Assembly (NCBI GenBank): GCA_035626235.1
Contig: DASPOB010000028.1
Span: forward strand, 1-45,062
Source of the DNA: DATFYP01 sp035626235
Lineage (GTDB): Archaea; Thermoproteota; Nitrososphaeria; Nitrososphaerales; Gagatemarchaeaceae
Direction: 5' to 3'
Length of the DNA: 45,062 nucleotides
In this document: positions 13,978 to 22,058 of the stretch, one piece after another
Position numbering within the stretch: position 1 is the stretch's first letter
Layout of the letters: each line of letters starts with the position of its first letter
The notes under the pieces: generated by a model
What the model saw: the letters and a program-made list of their open reading frames with translations, nothing else
Told to the model about the DNA's origin: nothing
Database searches by the model: none
Made by a program: the position numbers and the translations under genes

Positions 13978-14580
13978 ATGGCCTTCTGCCCCAATTGCGG
14001 CAAAGAGGTCTCGCCCGAAGCTTACGCTTGCCCGAACTGTGGGCACCCCCTTAAGCAGCCTCAACCCCTGTCCGAACCACGAGAGCACGTTAGCGCAGCT
14101 TGGTGGCTACTCCCTATCTTCCTGGCATGGATTGGCGGGCTCGTCGGTTACCTGGTGCTGAAGGACAGGAACCGAAGTACTGCCATCCGCATCTTGATTT
14201 TCGGAATAGTCTGGACCTTCGTTGGTGCTCTCGTTGTCGGAGTAGCCGTCGCTGGCTTTATTTTCGGGCTGTACGGCACGATGTCAGCTTCCTCCAGCGT
14301 GAGCGTGACCGTGCTCGCATGCACGCATGGCACTGCGGTCTCATCGACGTGCACGCTACATCTCCAGAACGGTGGCAACGCGCCCGCTTCGGCGGTCGCA
14401 TGCTCCCTCGGAGGGGCTTCGTCGACGCTAACAGGCTCGCCGCTCGCAATCCCTGCGGGAACAACGGTCGGTGCTACGTGCACGGGCGCCTCCGAAGCAA
14501 CCGTCCCCGGCGCGCCGGTTCAAGGCACCCTGACCCTCTCTGACGGTATCGTCATCCAGTTCTCAGGGACCTACACTTGA
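13978..14580 (+). CDS. Zinc-ribbon membrane protein
   Basis: The 200-residue protein starts with a double-cysteine zinc ribbon (CPNCG, residues 4-8, and CPNCG, about 18-22), followed by a linker, two membrane segments (near residues 42-60 and 70-98) and an extracytoplasmic Thr/Ser/Ala-rich beta domain with five cysteines. The ATG at 13978 is chosen over the preceding TTG at 13975 because the TATA box GTTAAATAAC (13948-13957) puts transcription start at about 13978, a leaderless message. Archaeal zinc-ribbon/transmembrane proteins of this form are common and of unknown role. It stands alone after the candidate integrated element. Confidence 0.75.
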   Translation: MAFCPNCGKEVSPEAYACPNCGHPLKQPQPLSEPREHVSAAWWLLPIFLAWIGGLVGYLVLKDRNRSTAIRILIFGIVWTFVGALVVGVAVAGFIFGLYGTMSASSSVSVTVLACTHGTAVSSTCTLHLQNGGNAPASAVACSLGGASSTLTGSPLAIPAGTTVGATCTGASEATVPGAPVQGTLTLSDGIVIQFSGTYT

Positions 14581-14774
14581 GGGCGACCGTCGGGACCGGT
14601 TCGAGATGGAACCTTCACCGGATTCGAACTTCGACAAACGGCAACAGGCGGAGCAATTGACTGGTCGGTGAAGGTCCCACGAACGTACACGACCTGCTAC
14701 CGCGGAAGCGATAGAGCTCCTGCGTCAAGAATTCGCCCAAATACTCTTAACCCCGGAGCCGTGAAGAATACGTC

Positions 14775-15173
14775 TTGGACCTCTCGAAGAAGCTGCAAGT
14801 GCCCAACGGGAAAGCAGTGTTCTTGGTTGACCCGCCAAGGGACTTCGGCGCAAGCCTGCGAATCTCTAGGAAGCAAGAGGGAGCGGCAGTCCTGGCCTTC
14901 GCCGCCAACTCCAGGAAGCTCAGAGCAAACGCAAGGGCGGCTATCGAGACGGCCAAGGCTGACGGTATCTCGTGGATTGCCTATCCCAAGGCGGGGCAGT
15001 TGGACTCAGACCTCAATCGGGACCTGTTGCAAAAGCGGATGAGAGGGTTCGGCATAGAGGGAGTGAGACTTGTCAGCATTGATGAAGTCTGGTCGGCGAT
15101 GCGATTCAGGCCGAGTAGAAGCGCCGAGACTCAGCGACGGAGCCTGAAGGGCGGGAAGCGTCCGTCCGTCTGA
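14775..15173 (+). CDS. DUF3052-like protein
   Basis: A 132-residue cytoplasmic protein of mixed alpha/beta character. The stretch DGISWIAYPKAG, then DLNRDLL, then GVRLVSIDEVWSAMRFRP near the end resembles the DUF3052 family, whose function is unknown. The TTG at 14775 is four bases after the transcription start expected from the TATA-like ACTCTTAACC (about 14741-14750); an in-frame GTG at 14760 is the alternative. The C-terminal 20 residues are basic (ETQRRSLKGGKRPSV). The 194 bases before it hold no gene; they contain a 10-bp inverted repeat (14611-14620 and 14666-14675). Confidence 0.7.
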   Translation: MDLSKKLQVPNGKAVFLVDPPRDFGASLRISRKQEGAAVLAFAANSRKLRANARAAIETAKADGISWIAYPKAGQLDSDLNRDLLQKRMRGFGIEGVRLVSIDEVWSAMRFRPSRSAETQRRSLKGGKRPSV

Positions 15174-15406
15174 CATTCCCGAACGCAACGCGTTGTGCGC
15201 CGTGGAGTAAGGCACGTCGCCGACGCGAGATAGCGTGTCCGCCCGTGATTCATCACTGCCGATGAGTCGGCACGTAAGTCCTGCTGCAGAGGGGCGAGCC
15301 TGCACTCTGAAAGTGGTACCGCACCAAGTTGTGAACTGGATTTGCGCTGCCAAGCCGGCAGTGTTGACCAGGCCAACTTAAGGGCAAGCGCAGCCTGGCG
15401 ACTTCC

Positions 15407-15685
15407 ATGTCTTCACAGGGAGGGTCGGTGCTGGTCGAACATGGGGAAGGGGGATTGCACGAGCAGGTTGGGAGGCAGAAGCGTTTGGGTCAACTTCGGA
15501 CCGACACGCACACGCTGTACGACATATCGTTTCGGGCTCTCGACTCCCTCTCATCTAGGGAGCTCCAGAAGATAGTGAATGACTGTCACGGCGAGTACTC
15601 TGCAGGGCTCCAGGCTGAAGCCAGACTGATATTGCATGCGCGGGCGGATCCCGTTGACAGGGACTCAACTGAAATCGAGATGTGA
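15407..15685 (+). CDS. Small protein of unknown function (92 residues)
   Basis: The product is hydrophilic with a Gly/Gln-rich start and a helical second half (LYDISFRALDSLSSRELQKIV and YSAGLQAEARLIL, cited in part). Codon use in the second half is strongly G/C-ending like real genes of this window. A TATA-like AACTTAAGG at about 15373-15381 lies 26 bases before a transcription start near the ATG at 15407. No family recognised. Confidence 0.5.
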   Translation: MSSQGGSVLVEHGEGGLHEQVGRQKRLGQLRTDTHTLYDISFRALDSLSSRELQKIVNDCHGEYSAGLQAEARLILHARADPVDRDSTEIEM

Positions 15686-15727
15686 ACTCTGAAGCTCCCC
15701 TCCCCCGCAGCGGGTGGCAGTTGCTTC

Positions 15728-16741
15728 CTAGCCTGAGCGCGAAGACCTTTGACCCTTCGGGGGTTTCGCAAGGGAGTGCCTTTTCGTCAGAACCACAAAA
15801 ACGAGATACACAGCTCCGAGCGAAACGAGGAGCAGGACCACGAGTTCCATGCCGACGACAGAGGGAGGGACCAGTCCGCCTACGCTGACCCATCCCCTCG
15901 AGTACTGCCAGGTGTAGACACCGTTTTTCCCCGCCGTCATAGAGACAAAACTGGGCGGGCTCGGGCCGTAGCCCCCGACTGCGAACAGGGGATTGCGGCC
16001 GGCGTCCCAGCCATCGTAAGAATAGCAGCCCGCCACGATTCTCCTGCCGTTAAGAAACACCGACTCCAGGGTCAAATTGCCCATGTTCTCGAAGACTGTC
16101 TCTGTCGACGAGAACGATTCCAGGGCGAAGACCTCCTGGTCCCCTGGCTTCAGTGGACCCGTGACGCTTGCCGGAAACGCCTGTTCTACGGATGACCCCG
16201 TGTCCATGTCGGTGACCTTGAGGTTCCACGTTGCCTCGGAGCGGAAGACAGCCAACGACACGTTTGCTCCCGGCAACATGCTGGGCCCGCTGGCATTGAG
16301 AACAAAGCTGTACGCGGGAGGGATAGAAAGAACGCTCGTGACCAAGTCGGAGTAGACCAGCCACCTGCCGCTGTCTGGGTAGATGCCTGCCGCGACCTGC
16401 AAGACCGAGTCGTCGTTGGTCATGACCGAGAGCACTGCGTATACGGCTCCGTCTGTTCCGTTGATGCTGGGCAGGCGAACCCGCGCTGTCACATTGTTCA
16501 CATCAGGCCAGCTCGCTCTGCCACCATCGGTGAACTGGGCTCCGTCGGGGACGACCACGCCAAGGGCCCATGAATTCGGGGCGTACTGTCCCCAGCCGCC
16601 GGTTGGCTGTCCGGATGAAGAGGCCGTCGACGAGTAGGCGGCAGGCGGGCCAAGCGTCAGAAGGATGAGAAAGCAGGCAGAGGCCGAAACGGCGCTGGTC
16701 TGAAACCGGTCAACAGTGGCTGCTTTCACGACTGAGGCCAC
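15728..16741 (-). CDS. Secreted, C-terminally anchored membrane protein of unknown function
   Basis: The 337-residue protein has an N-terminal signal segment (SASACFLILLTLGPPAAYSS, residues about 19-38), a long extracytoplasmic beta-rich domain with Trp/Gly/Ser-rich character (GGWGQYAPNSWALGV; concanavalin-like feel but not assigned), and a single C-terminal membrane helix (ELVVLLLVSLGAVYLVFVVL) followed by a basic tail. This is a type I surface protein layout. The ATG overlaps the end of the upstream 4-TM protein gene by 16 bases, so the two are in one operon with a third membrane protein gene. Confidence 0.75.
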   Translation of the reverse strand: MASVVKAATVDRFQTSAVSASACFLILLTLGPPAAYSSTASSSGQPTGGWGQYAPNSWALGVVVPDGAQFTDGGRASWPDVNNVTARVRLPSINGTDGAVYAVLSVMTNDDSVLQVAAGIYPDSGRWLVYSDLVTSVLSIPPAYSFVLNASGPSMLPGANVSLAVFRSEATWNLKVTDMDTGSSVEQAFPASVTGPLKPGDQEVFALESFSSTETVFENMGNLTLESVFLNGRRIVAGCYSYDGWDAGRNPLFAVGGYGPSPPSFVSMTAGKNGVYTWQYSRGWVSVGGLVPPSVVGMELVVLLLVSLGAVYLVFVVLTKRHSLAKPPKGQRSSRSG

Positions 16742-17301
16742 CTAGCGCGGACCATTGCGGAGATCGCTAGGGCGGCACCCACGAGGGCCAGCAGCACCGT
16801 GGCAGTTATCGGGTACACGTATGGCGAGAGCAGACTCTGAACAGTCGTCTCCGTAACACCTTCGATGTTGTTAACGTACCCGCCGAGCGCCCCTGCGATG
16901 GCGAGCAAGATGCAGCTAGCGGTAATGCCGAAACCGAGCAGCACGAAGGCGATGGACATGACTCTTGAGTCGATCAGTCGCCCTTCATGCGCCTCGACCG
17001 TGTAGGCGAAGCTCGAAAGCCCTCCAACTCCGCCGACGCCGATTGACAGGTATAGAACGTAGGCCAAGAAGAACCAGCTCCCGGGCCCGCCTCCAATCAT
17101 GATCGCGGGCAAGTAGGAGAATGGCGCGAAAGGGAGTATCACAAACGCGGTCCAAACGAGCGAACCGACGACGGAGACGTAGGCCATTGCTCTAAACCGC
17201 CTGTACCAGTACGTTCTTGGCCCTTCTGGAGACAGTGCCTTCGCCCCTAATCCGGGTTGGCCCGCTTCCGTGTAAGCCTGTCCCGTCGCTGCCGCCTCCA
17301 A
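16726..17301 (-). CDS. Four-helix membrane protein, paralogue of its upstream neighbour
   Basis: The 191-residue protein has four hydrophobic segments (about residues 38-60, 75-98, 114-142 and 165-186). Its GGGPGSWFFLAYVLYLSIGVGG aligns with GNGAGTWLFTGYISYLVVGVVA of the upstream gene product, and the last helices match too (YPITATVLLALVGAAL against YPIGALIALAALGAIL), so the two are paralogues by tandem duplication. The start is TTG at 17301. Function unknown; the layout recalls small quinol- or oxidase-associated membrane proteins but no cofactor ligands stand out. Confidence 0.7.
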   Translation of the reverse strand: MEAAATGQAYTEAGQPGLGAKALSPEGPRTYWYRRFRAMAYVSVVGSLVWTAFVILPFAPFSYLPAIMIGGGPGSWFFLAYVLYLSIGVGGVGGLSSFAYTVEAHEGRLIDSRVMSIAFVLLGFGITASCILLAIAGALGGYVNNIEGVTETTVQSLLSPYVYPITATVLLALVGAALAISAMVRARWPQS

Positions 17302-17323
17302 AATGAGGGGTTCAGAAGCAAGC

Positions 17324-17869
17324 CTAGTTTTGCCTGCTTCTGACTATGTAACCCAGCCCGCCCAAGATTGCACCGAGCGCCGCCAGCGCAATCAGCGCGC
17401 CGATCGGGTACGTGAGCTGGCCCAGGATCGTCTCGTGGATTTGGAGGGCAGTCTCCCCCCCACCCCCTCCTGAAGAAGCCGCTGAGGCCCACCCTCCGAC
17501 GTAGCCGCCCCACATCATCAAGAACATCGAGCCCGCGACACCGACGTTCATGAAGACGAGGTGAGCCCAGGCCAAGACGTTGGTGGCACCCTTGTACACT
17601 TTGCCCTGAATCCCTTCGATGTAGAAGTAGAAGATTGCGGTCACCGCCATGGCGACGACCCCGACGACCAAGTACGAGATGTACCCAGTGAAGAGCCAGG
17701 TGCCTGCCCCGTTCCCGGCGATCACCTTTGCTGGCGAGAAGTACCCGCTACTTGCGCCGAAGATCGACAGAGGGTCGATGATTAGGAGTGTTGCGACTAC
17801 TGCTAGGAGTCCCTGAATGACTGCTGCCCAGATGAATCTTCCAGCCCACTTTCCTTGAACTGATTGCAT
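17324..17869 (-). CDS. Four-helix membrane protein (first gene of a three-gene operon)
   Basis: A protein of 181 residues starting MQSVQGKWAGRFIW, with four membrane helices and a Ser/Gly-rich loop (AASSGGGGGE) before the last one. An upstream in-frame GTG would give 207 residues, but the strong TATA box CTATATAA (plus strand 17895-17902) lies 26-28 bases before the ATG at 17869 and inside that longer frame, so the shorter, leaderless start is preferred. It is followed by a paralogous gene and a secreted protein gene on the same strand. Function not recognised. Confidence 0.72.
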   Translation of the reverse strand: MQSVQGKWAGRFIWAAVIQGLLAVVATLLIIDPLSIFGASSGYFSPAKVIAGNGAGTWLFTGYISYLVVGVVAMAVTAIFYFYIEGIQGKVYKGATNVLAWAHLVFMNVGVAGSMFLMMWGGYVGGWASAASSGGGGGETALQIHETILGQLTYPIGALIALAALGAILGGLGYIVRSRQN

Positions 17870-17894
17870 GTTCGAGGGCAATCCGCGCAGTTTG

Positions 17895-17902
17895 CTATAT
17901 AA
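17895..17902 (-). promoter_or_regulatory. TATA box of the membrane-protein operon
   Basis: On the minus strand this reads TTATATAG, centred about 28 bases ahead of the ATG at 17869, which becomes the first codon of a leaderless message. Confidence 0.65.
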
Positions 17903-18179
17903 GCCACCCATACGATTTCCATTTCTGGTTCTCAAGGGTGATACCATGGCGCTTGAGACGACCGACAGGAAGGATCGAACCGGTGGCGTCAGCGCACCCC
18001 AGTGATGCCTTGCCCTGCGACTCCGCCCGGTGCCGTTTCCTAATCATGCGAGCAACCGCCGTATCTATGAAATCCTCCTTCCTTGACGAGTGAAGTGCTC
18101 TCCTGACCGCGTCGAACGCGCTTTGAATCCGAGGGAGGCCAAGGCTCCCTGCCGAGCTACCCCGCGCCGGTCGGGCCAT
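17895..18179 (-). CDS. Possible small basic protein of 94 residues
   Basis: The frame runs from ATG 18179 to a stop that lies inside the TATA box of the next gene. The product is basic and partly helical (QSAFDAVRRALHSSRKEDF, VARMIRKRHRAESQG). A TATA-like TTTATGG on the minus strand near 18199-18205 fits a leaderless start at this ATG. No homologue recognised, and codon use is only moderately coding-like, so it is uncertain. Confidence 0.35.
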   Translation of the reverse strand: MARPARGSSAGSLGLPRIQSAFDAVRRALHSSRKEDFIDTAVARMIRKRHRAESQGKASLGCADATGSILPVGRLKRHGITLENQKWKSYGWLI

Positions 18180-18359
18180 TTCGATTGAGCTGGCACCATA
18201 AAGTCAGAGAGAGAAACAATGGCCTCGCCGGGGCATACTGCTCCGAATGGACCCGCCCGCTTCTGTCGAAAGCCTAGAGGCAGTTACTGCCGGATGCCGG
18301 GCGCGGCTCCAGCGTCGTACGGCCCGTGTGTGCCGGTACTTTCAGTTCGATTGGCCAAC

Positions 18360-18719
18360 CTAGTCTCGGCCTTCACTGCTCACTTGGTTCATTGAAGGTT
18401 CGGTTTCCTCGGAGCGTGTCTCTGTCCATTCATGACCTAAGCGCTTGCATCTGCAGGCATACTCGAATTCCCTCTTCGTGACCGTCATCCGGAATCTCTC
18501 CTCGGGAACTATGCGGCCGCCATGCGCCACCGGACCCTGCATGCGGACGTAGCCCACCCCCCCGCCAGCGTAACTTGCCCCGTCACCCCCGACTCTGGTA
18601 GCGCAGTAGCTCTGCCTTTCGACATTGGCCAGACTCTTGTTTAGGAGCTCAGTTCCTAGCCTTCGGCCGCATCGCGGGCATTTGCGGATAAGTGTCCCGG
18701 GGCCACCCGACGGCAACAC
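18360..18719 (-). CDS. Zinc-binding small protein of unknown function
   Basis: The 119-residue frame has an N-terminal CPRCGRRLG (residues 14-22), a further Cys in RQSYCATRV, and a C-terminal YACRCKRLGHEW with two Cys and a His; together these could bind zinc as a treble-clef or ribbon. The last 20 residues are acidic and polar. The start at 18719 (TTG) is uncertain, since no clear TATA box precedes it. It is divergent from the Ser/Thr-rich surface protein gene. Confidence 0.5.
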   Translation of the reverse strand: MLPSGGPGTLIRKCPRCGRRLGTELLNKSLANVERQSYCATRVGGDGASYAGGGVGYVRMQGPVAHGGRIVPEERFRMTVTKREFEYACRCKRLGHEWTETRSEETEPSMNQVSSEGRD

Positions 18720-18869
18720 CTACGACAGGAACCCTTGGCAACTCAAAGGGTCCGGGCGCTGCGGGCGTATCTTGGTGGCCGTGCGCCAAGCAAATCGGCA
18801 AGGGAGCTAACAAAGGGAACGCAAGCGAGTATGTCACGCTTATCTAATCGTGGTCGGCACAACTTGAAC

Positions 18870-19688
18870 ATGGCGGCCTTCGCCCGCAGGTCCCGCCGAG
18901 GCCTGTACGCCAAGCTGGCGATCGTAATCGTGCTCGCGCTGGTCGTTCTCGGAGGCTTCGTCCTCACCGTTCCTGTGGCCAACACCACGGCGATTCCCTA
19001 CCAATCCTTGTCAGCCATGTACGCGACCATTGTCTCGACCTCGGCAGGGCCCTATCTCGTCCTGGTGCCGACCGCATCGCCGTACGAGACCAGTTCGACA
19101 TACGTGGCAACCATCATGAGCCAAGTGACGACCACTTCTCGGATTTGGAGCATTTCGCAGACAGCCTTGACTTGCAACACGTACAAGTTCGCCTCAGCCT
19201 ACCTACCATCGGGGTCGAGCGTCCAACTTTCGTGGAGTGCGTCTGATACGGTTGACGTCTACGTGTTCAACTCCACGGAGTACATGCGCTACGTTCTCAG
19301 CGGCGCCACCACCCCCAATGTCGCCGGGGAGAACGGCGCTTCGATGAGTGGGACGATGAACATCATCCTGTTCGGTTCAGACACCTATTACTTGGTCATG
19401 CATGACTCCCACGGCCTCGTGTCCGGCATCTGCCAGACGGGTGGAAGCATGGCGGTCTATTCCACTTCGGCAACCGCGACCTATGCTGTGCCAGTGCCCA
19501 CCTATAGCACCGAAACCACCGCCTACGTTACGAGTAGCACGTCGATTGAAACTCGGACGTTTACCACCACGGTCACTTCGGTCAGCACGAGCACCACCTA
19601 CACCACTTACACTCTCACCAGCACATCCACGACCATGTGCGAATCGCCGTTCTGGCGATGGCTCCTGGGCCCCAGGACCTGCCAATAG
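18870..19688 (+). CDS. Membrane-anchored Ser/Thr-rich surface protein
   Basis: From ATG 18870 the product is 272 residues: a basic N-terminus (MAAFARRSRRGLYAK), one membrane anchor (LAIVIVLALVVLGGFVLTV), a beta-rich extracytoplasmic domain with two Cys (TCNTYKF and GICQTGG), and a C-terminal stretch of about 60 residues that is mostly Thr, Ser, Tyr and Val. The Thr/Ser run is a likely O-glycosylated stalk. The start at 18870 is preferred to upstream in-frame starts at 18735 and 18831 because TATCTAATCG (18841-18850 with preceding GCT) lies about 26 bases before it. Family unknown. Confidence 0.75.
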   Translation: MAAFARRSRRGLYAKLAIVIVLALVVLGGFVLTVPVANTTAIPYQSLSAMYATIVSTSAGPYLVLVPTASPYETSSTYVATIMSQVTTTSRIWSISQTALTCNTYKFASAYLPSGSSVQLSWSASDTVDVYVFNSTEYMRYVLSGATTPNVAGENGASMSGTMNIILFGSDTYYLVMHDSHGLVSGICQTGGSMAVYSTSATATYAVPVPTYSTETTAYVTSSTSIETRTFTTTVTSVSTSTTYTTYTLTSTSTTMCESPFWRWLLGPRTCQ

Positions 19689-19983
19689 GCCCCCAAGAGA
19701 GCCTGCTGACTGCTCGTGTGGCCCTCCCTAGCTTGCGGGATGAACATGTCTGTCGGGCCCAACCTGTCGTGCGGCTGAGCGCCCTGACAGCCGTTTTCTC
19801 GCTGCGGGAGGGGTCAACACGCCTCATATGGGATGGAAGCCACGGTGATGGCCGAGGTGTTCGACTAGCACTCGTCCCCAACCAGCTCCCGCTTGGTTCC
19901 GATTCGAGAATGGGAGGACGGCGGACCGTCAGGAAGCAAAACGCTGAAGTACGGACGCGACGGTCGCTGTTCGCAAGTCGGAA
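19689..19983. other. Intergenic stretch without visible gene
   Basis: These 295 bases show open frames only as short fragments, and no clear TATA box, hairpin or repeat. The start of the following enzyme gene could lie a little upstream of the ATG chosen. Confidence 0.4.
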
Positions 19984-20745
19984 ATGCAAGGTCCTGGCAG
20001 GAAGGTGTCCTTCAGATGCTTCGTAAGGAAGGAGACGGGATGCTGCACCTACCTGATCGGAGCAGAGGACCGACAGGATTGCTTCCTCGTCGACCCCCTC
20101 ATGGACTTCGAGAGGTTCCTGCCCTCTGGGGAGGCGCTGGCAGACGGGCCCCGAATCAAATACGTACTCGACACGCACGTTCACGCCGATCACTTGTCAG
20201 GAGCGAGGGAGGTCTGCCGGCTGACAGGAGCCGAGCTGATGATGCACGAATCTGCGCAGGTCGCCGTGCCCTTTGTCCCAATCAAGGGAGGCTCGGACCT
20301 TTCTCTGTGCGGGCTGAGGGTTAGGGTCATCCACACCCCCGGCCACGCCCCCGAACATGTCTCCCTCTTGGTGGATGAACGAATCCTGCTAAGTGGCGAT
20401 GCCCTGCTCATCGGGGACGTGGGTCGCACGGACCTGGGGAGGGGGGACAACTTCGACCTCTACGAAAGTCTACATGAGAAACTGATGCGCTTGGAGGACA
20501 CGGTGCAGGTCCATCCCGCCCATGTGGGCGCACAGCATTATCTCTCCGAAAAACTGTCATCTACGATTGGAGAGGAGAGGCGGTCAAACCCCGCTCTCAG
20601 GATCGCGGGCTTGGACGAGTTTCGAAGGTACATGACCGAGGGATGGCCCCCGAAGCCAGCAAACTACGACCTTTACGTCATGGTGAACCGGGGGCTGTTG
20701 ACGCTGCGGGAAGCCCAAGCCCAAGTGGGGGGAACTCTGGCTTGA
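19984..20745 (+). CDS. ETHE1-like metallo-beta-lactamase-fold enzyme (possible persulfide dioxygenase)
   Basis: The 253-residue enzyme has the metal motif THVHADHLSGA (His65, His67, Asp69, His70), His121 in HTPGHAPEH and Asp139 in LLSGDALLIGDVGRTDL. The wording HxHADH-x-SGA and GRTDL is that of ETHE1/persulfide dioxygenases and related enzymes, which oxidise glutathione or other persulfides with a mononuclear iron. The C-terminal part (PALRIAGLDEFRRYMTEGWPPKP, cited in part) extends the usual domain. It could equally act on another thiol adduct, since archaea generally lack glutathione. No sulfurtransferase gene is adjacent. It is flanked by surface-protein genes. Confidence 0.8.
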   Translation: MQGPGRKVSFRCFVRKETGCCTYLIGAEDRQDCFLVDPLMDFERFLPSGEALADGPRIKYVLDTHVHADHLSGAREVCRLTGAELMMHESAQVAVPFVPIKGGSDLSLCGLRVRVIHTPGHAPEHVSLLVDERILLSGDALLIGDVGRTDLGRGDNFDLYESLHEKLMRLEDTVQVHPAHVGAQHYLSEKLSSTIGEERRSNPALRIAGLDEFRRYMTEGWPPKPANYDLYVMVNRGLLTLREAQAQVGGTLA

Positions 20746-20859
20746 TTCAAATGACCGGTGGTCTCCTCTGGAGGCTCGTGAAGAAGCGTCGATGAAGAGT
20801 TCCTACCCCCAATGACGCTGCCTCCTTTTCGAAGGGAAAGGGCATCAGTAGGAAAGCCA

Positions 20860-21963
20860 CTAGCCGGACGCGGCTGTGCCTGACAGGGATGACAGCGACG
20901 CGTAGTAGACGTCGCCATTCTCTCCTGCCGAACTTGCGTCGAATCCTCCGATGCAGTAGATGCTGCCTGATGAGATGGCGCACGTCGTAGTGAGGCTGTT
21001 GGGATAGTCCGTCGCTTGCTTCCAGGTGCCGATCCCTCCCGAAGAAGTGGGAGCGAAGTAAACCGCGTTGGTGTAGGTGGGGCTCGATCCTCCGGCCGTT
21101 TCTCCGCCCACGCAGTAGATGTAGCCCGACGATATGGCGCAGGCTTGCCCGCTGGCTTGGACCGGATAGGCCGCCGTCGAGGTCCAAGAACCCACGCCGC
21201 TAGGGGAGAGATGGGCGTAGTATGCCGTGCTTACGGAGTTCCCGTTCACGTCGGCCCCGCCCACGCAGTAGACGAAACCATCTCCTGCGAAGCAACTCGG
21301 GAAGGTGATTCCCTCCGGGTAGGCGGTCGAGTGACTCCAGGTGCCGATGCCTGATGGCGAGAGCTGGGCGTACCACACGGAGGTACTCGGGGCGGCGTCC
21401 GCATTGGAACCATCCGTCTCATTGCTTCCGCCTACGCAATACATGAAGGAGGCTGACGCCACGCAGGATTGCGTATCAATCGGGATTGGATATGCCGTCG
21501 TGGAACTCCAGTTGCCGACCTGACCATTGGCGCCCAGCGGGGCGAAGTAGCTGGAGGCTACGTCGTCCCCTCCGTCGTTGTAAGACCCCCCAACACAGTA
21601 CACGTAGCCCGCGTCCTCGACGCAGGACCCGCCATTGATGAACTGCGGATAGTGATTAGAGTCTGATGTCCAGCCAGTGATGTTGCTCGAGGAGGCGGAG
21701 AGGCTGGAAGAGGAGTAAACTTCGTTGCGGGGTCCCCCGTTGGTGTCCTGCCCCCCGATGCAGTAGACGTAGGCAGTGAAGTTTAGGCACTGCTGGCCTG
21801 CCACTCCGGGCTCTCCCGCCACCTGGAGTGGATACGATGCAGCGCAACGCCAAACCGAACCGCACGTGGAGGGGGGAGCCGTCAGGAGCCCGTACGCGAT
21901 CAGGCCCACGATTGCGATGAGGACGACCACCAAGACCAGGATGATGACCCTCGAGACTCTCAT
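20860..21963 (-). CDS. Membrane-anchored kelch-like repeat protein with a Cys pair in each repeat
   Basis: The 367-residue protein begins with a single membrane anchor (VIILVLVVVLIAIVGLIAYGLL) and continues outside the cell as six repeats of about 50-60 residues. Each repeat contains the motif C-x8-C followed by GG (for example CVEDAGYVYCVGG and CAISSGYIYCVGG), and most have a W-x-x-x-x-x-YP strand. The YVYCVGG core is the kelch-type strand, so a six-bladed beta-propeller is expected, with an intrablade disulfide possible in every blade. Such stabilising disulfides suit a harsh exterior. Ligand unknown. The ATG at 21963 has no nearby gene on its strand. Confidence 0.75.
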   Translation of the reverse strand: MRVSRVIILVLVVVLIAIVGLIAYGLLTAPPSTCGSVWRCAASYPLQVAGEPGVAGQQCLNFTAYVYCIGGQDTNGGPRNEVYSSSSLSASSSNITGWTSDSNHYPQFINGGSCVEDAGYVYCVGGSYNDGGDDVASSYFAPLGANGQVGNWSSTTAYPIPIDTQSCVASASFMYCVGGSNETDGSNADAAPSTSVWYAQLSPSGIGTWSHSTAYPEGITFPSCFAGDGFVYCVGGADVNGNSVSTAYYAHLSPSGVGSWTSTAAYPVQASGQACAISSGYIYCVGGETAGGSSPTYTNAVYFAPTSSGGIGTWKQATDYPNSLTTTCAISSGSIYCIGGFDASSAGENGDVYYASLSSLSGTAASG

Positions 21964-22058
21964 CTAGTTCCCACCCGTGGACCCTCGTCCGACGCATAGC
22001 CCCGACTGTCGGTATTTGAAGCCTTCCGCCGCAGGACGTCCCGAAAGCCCTGTGCTAG

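Noticed and set aside
14606..14675. Minus-strand AGTTCGAATCC flanked by a 10-bp inverted repeat, suggestive of a tRNA
   Set aside because: The terminal helix forms, but neither T-stem nor D-stem pairs, so it is at best a decayed tRNA; kept only as an inverted repeat.
17970..18045. Minus-strand GGTTCGATCC resembling a tRNA B box
   Set aside because: No T-stem or acceptor stem can be formed with the flanking sequence.
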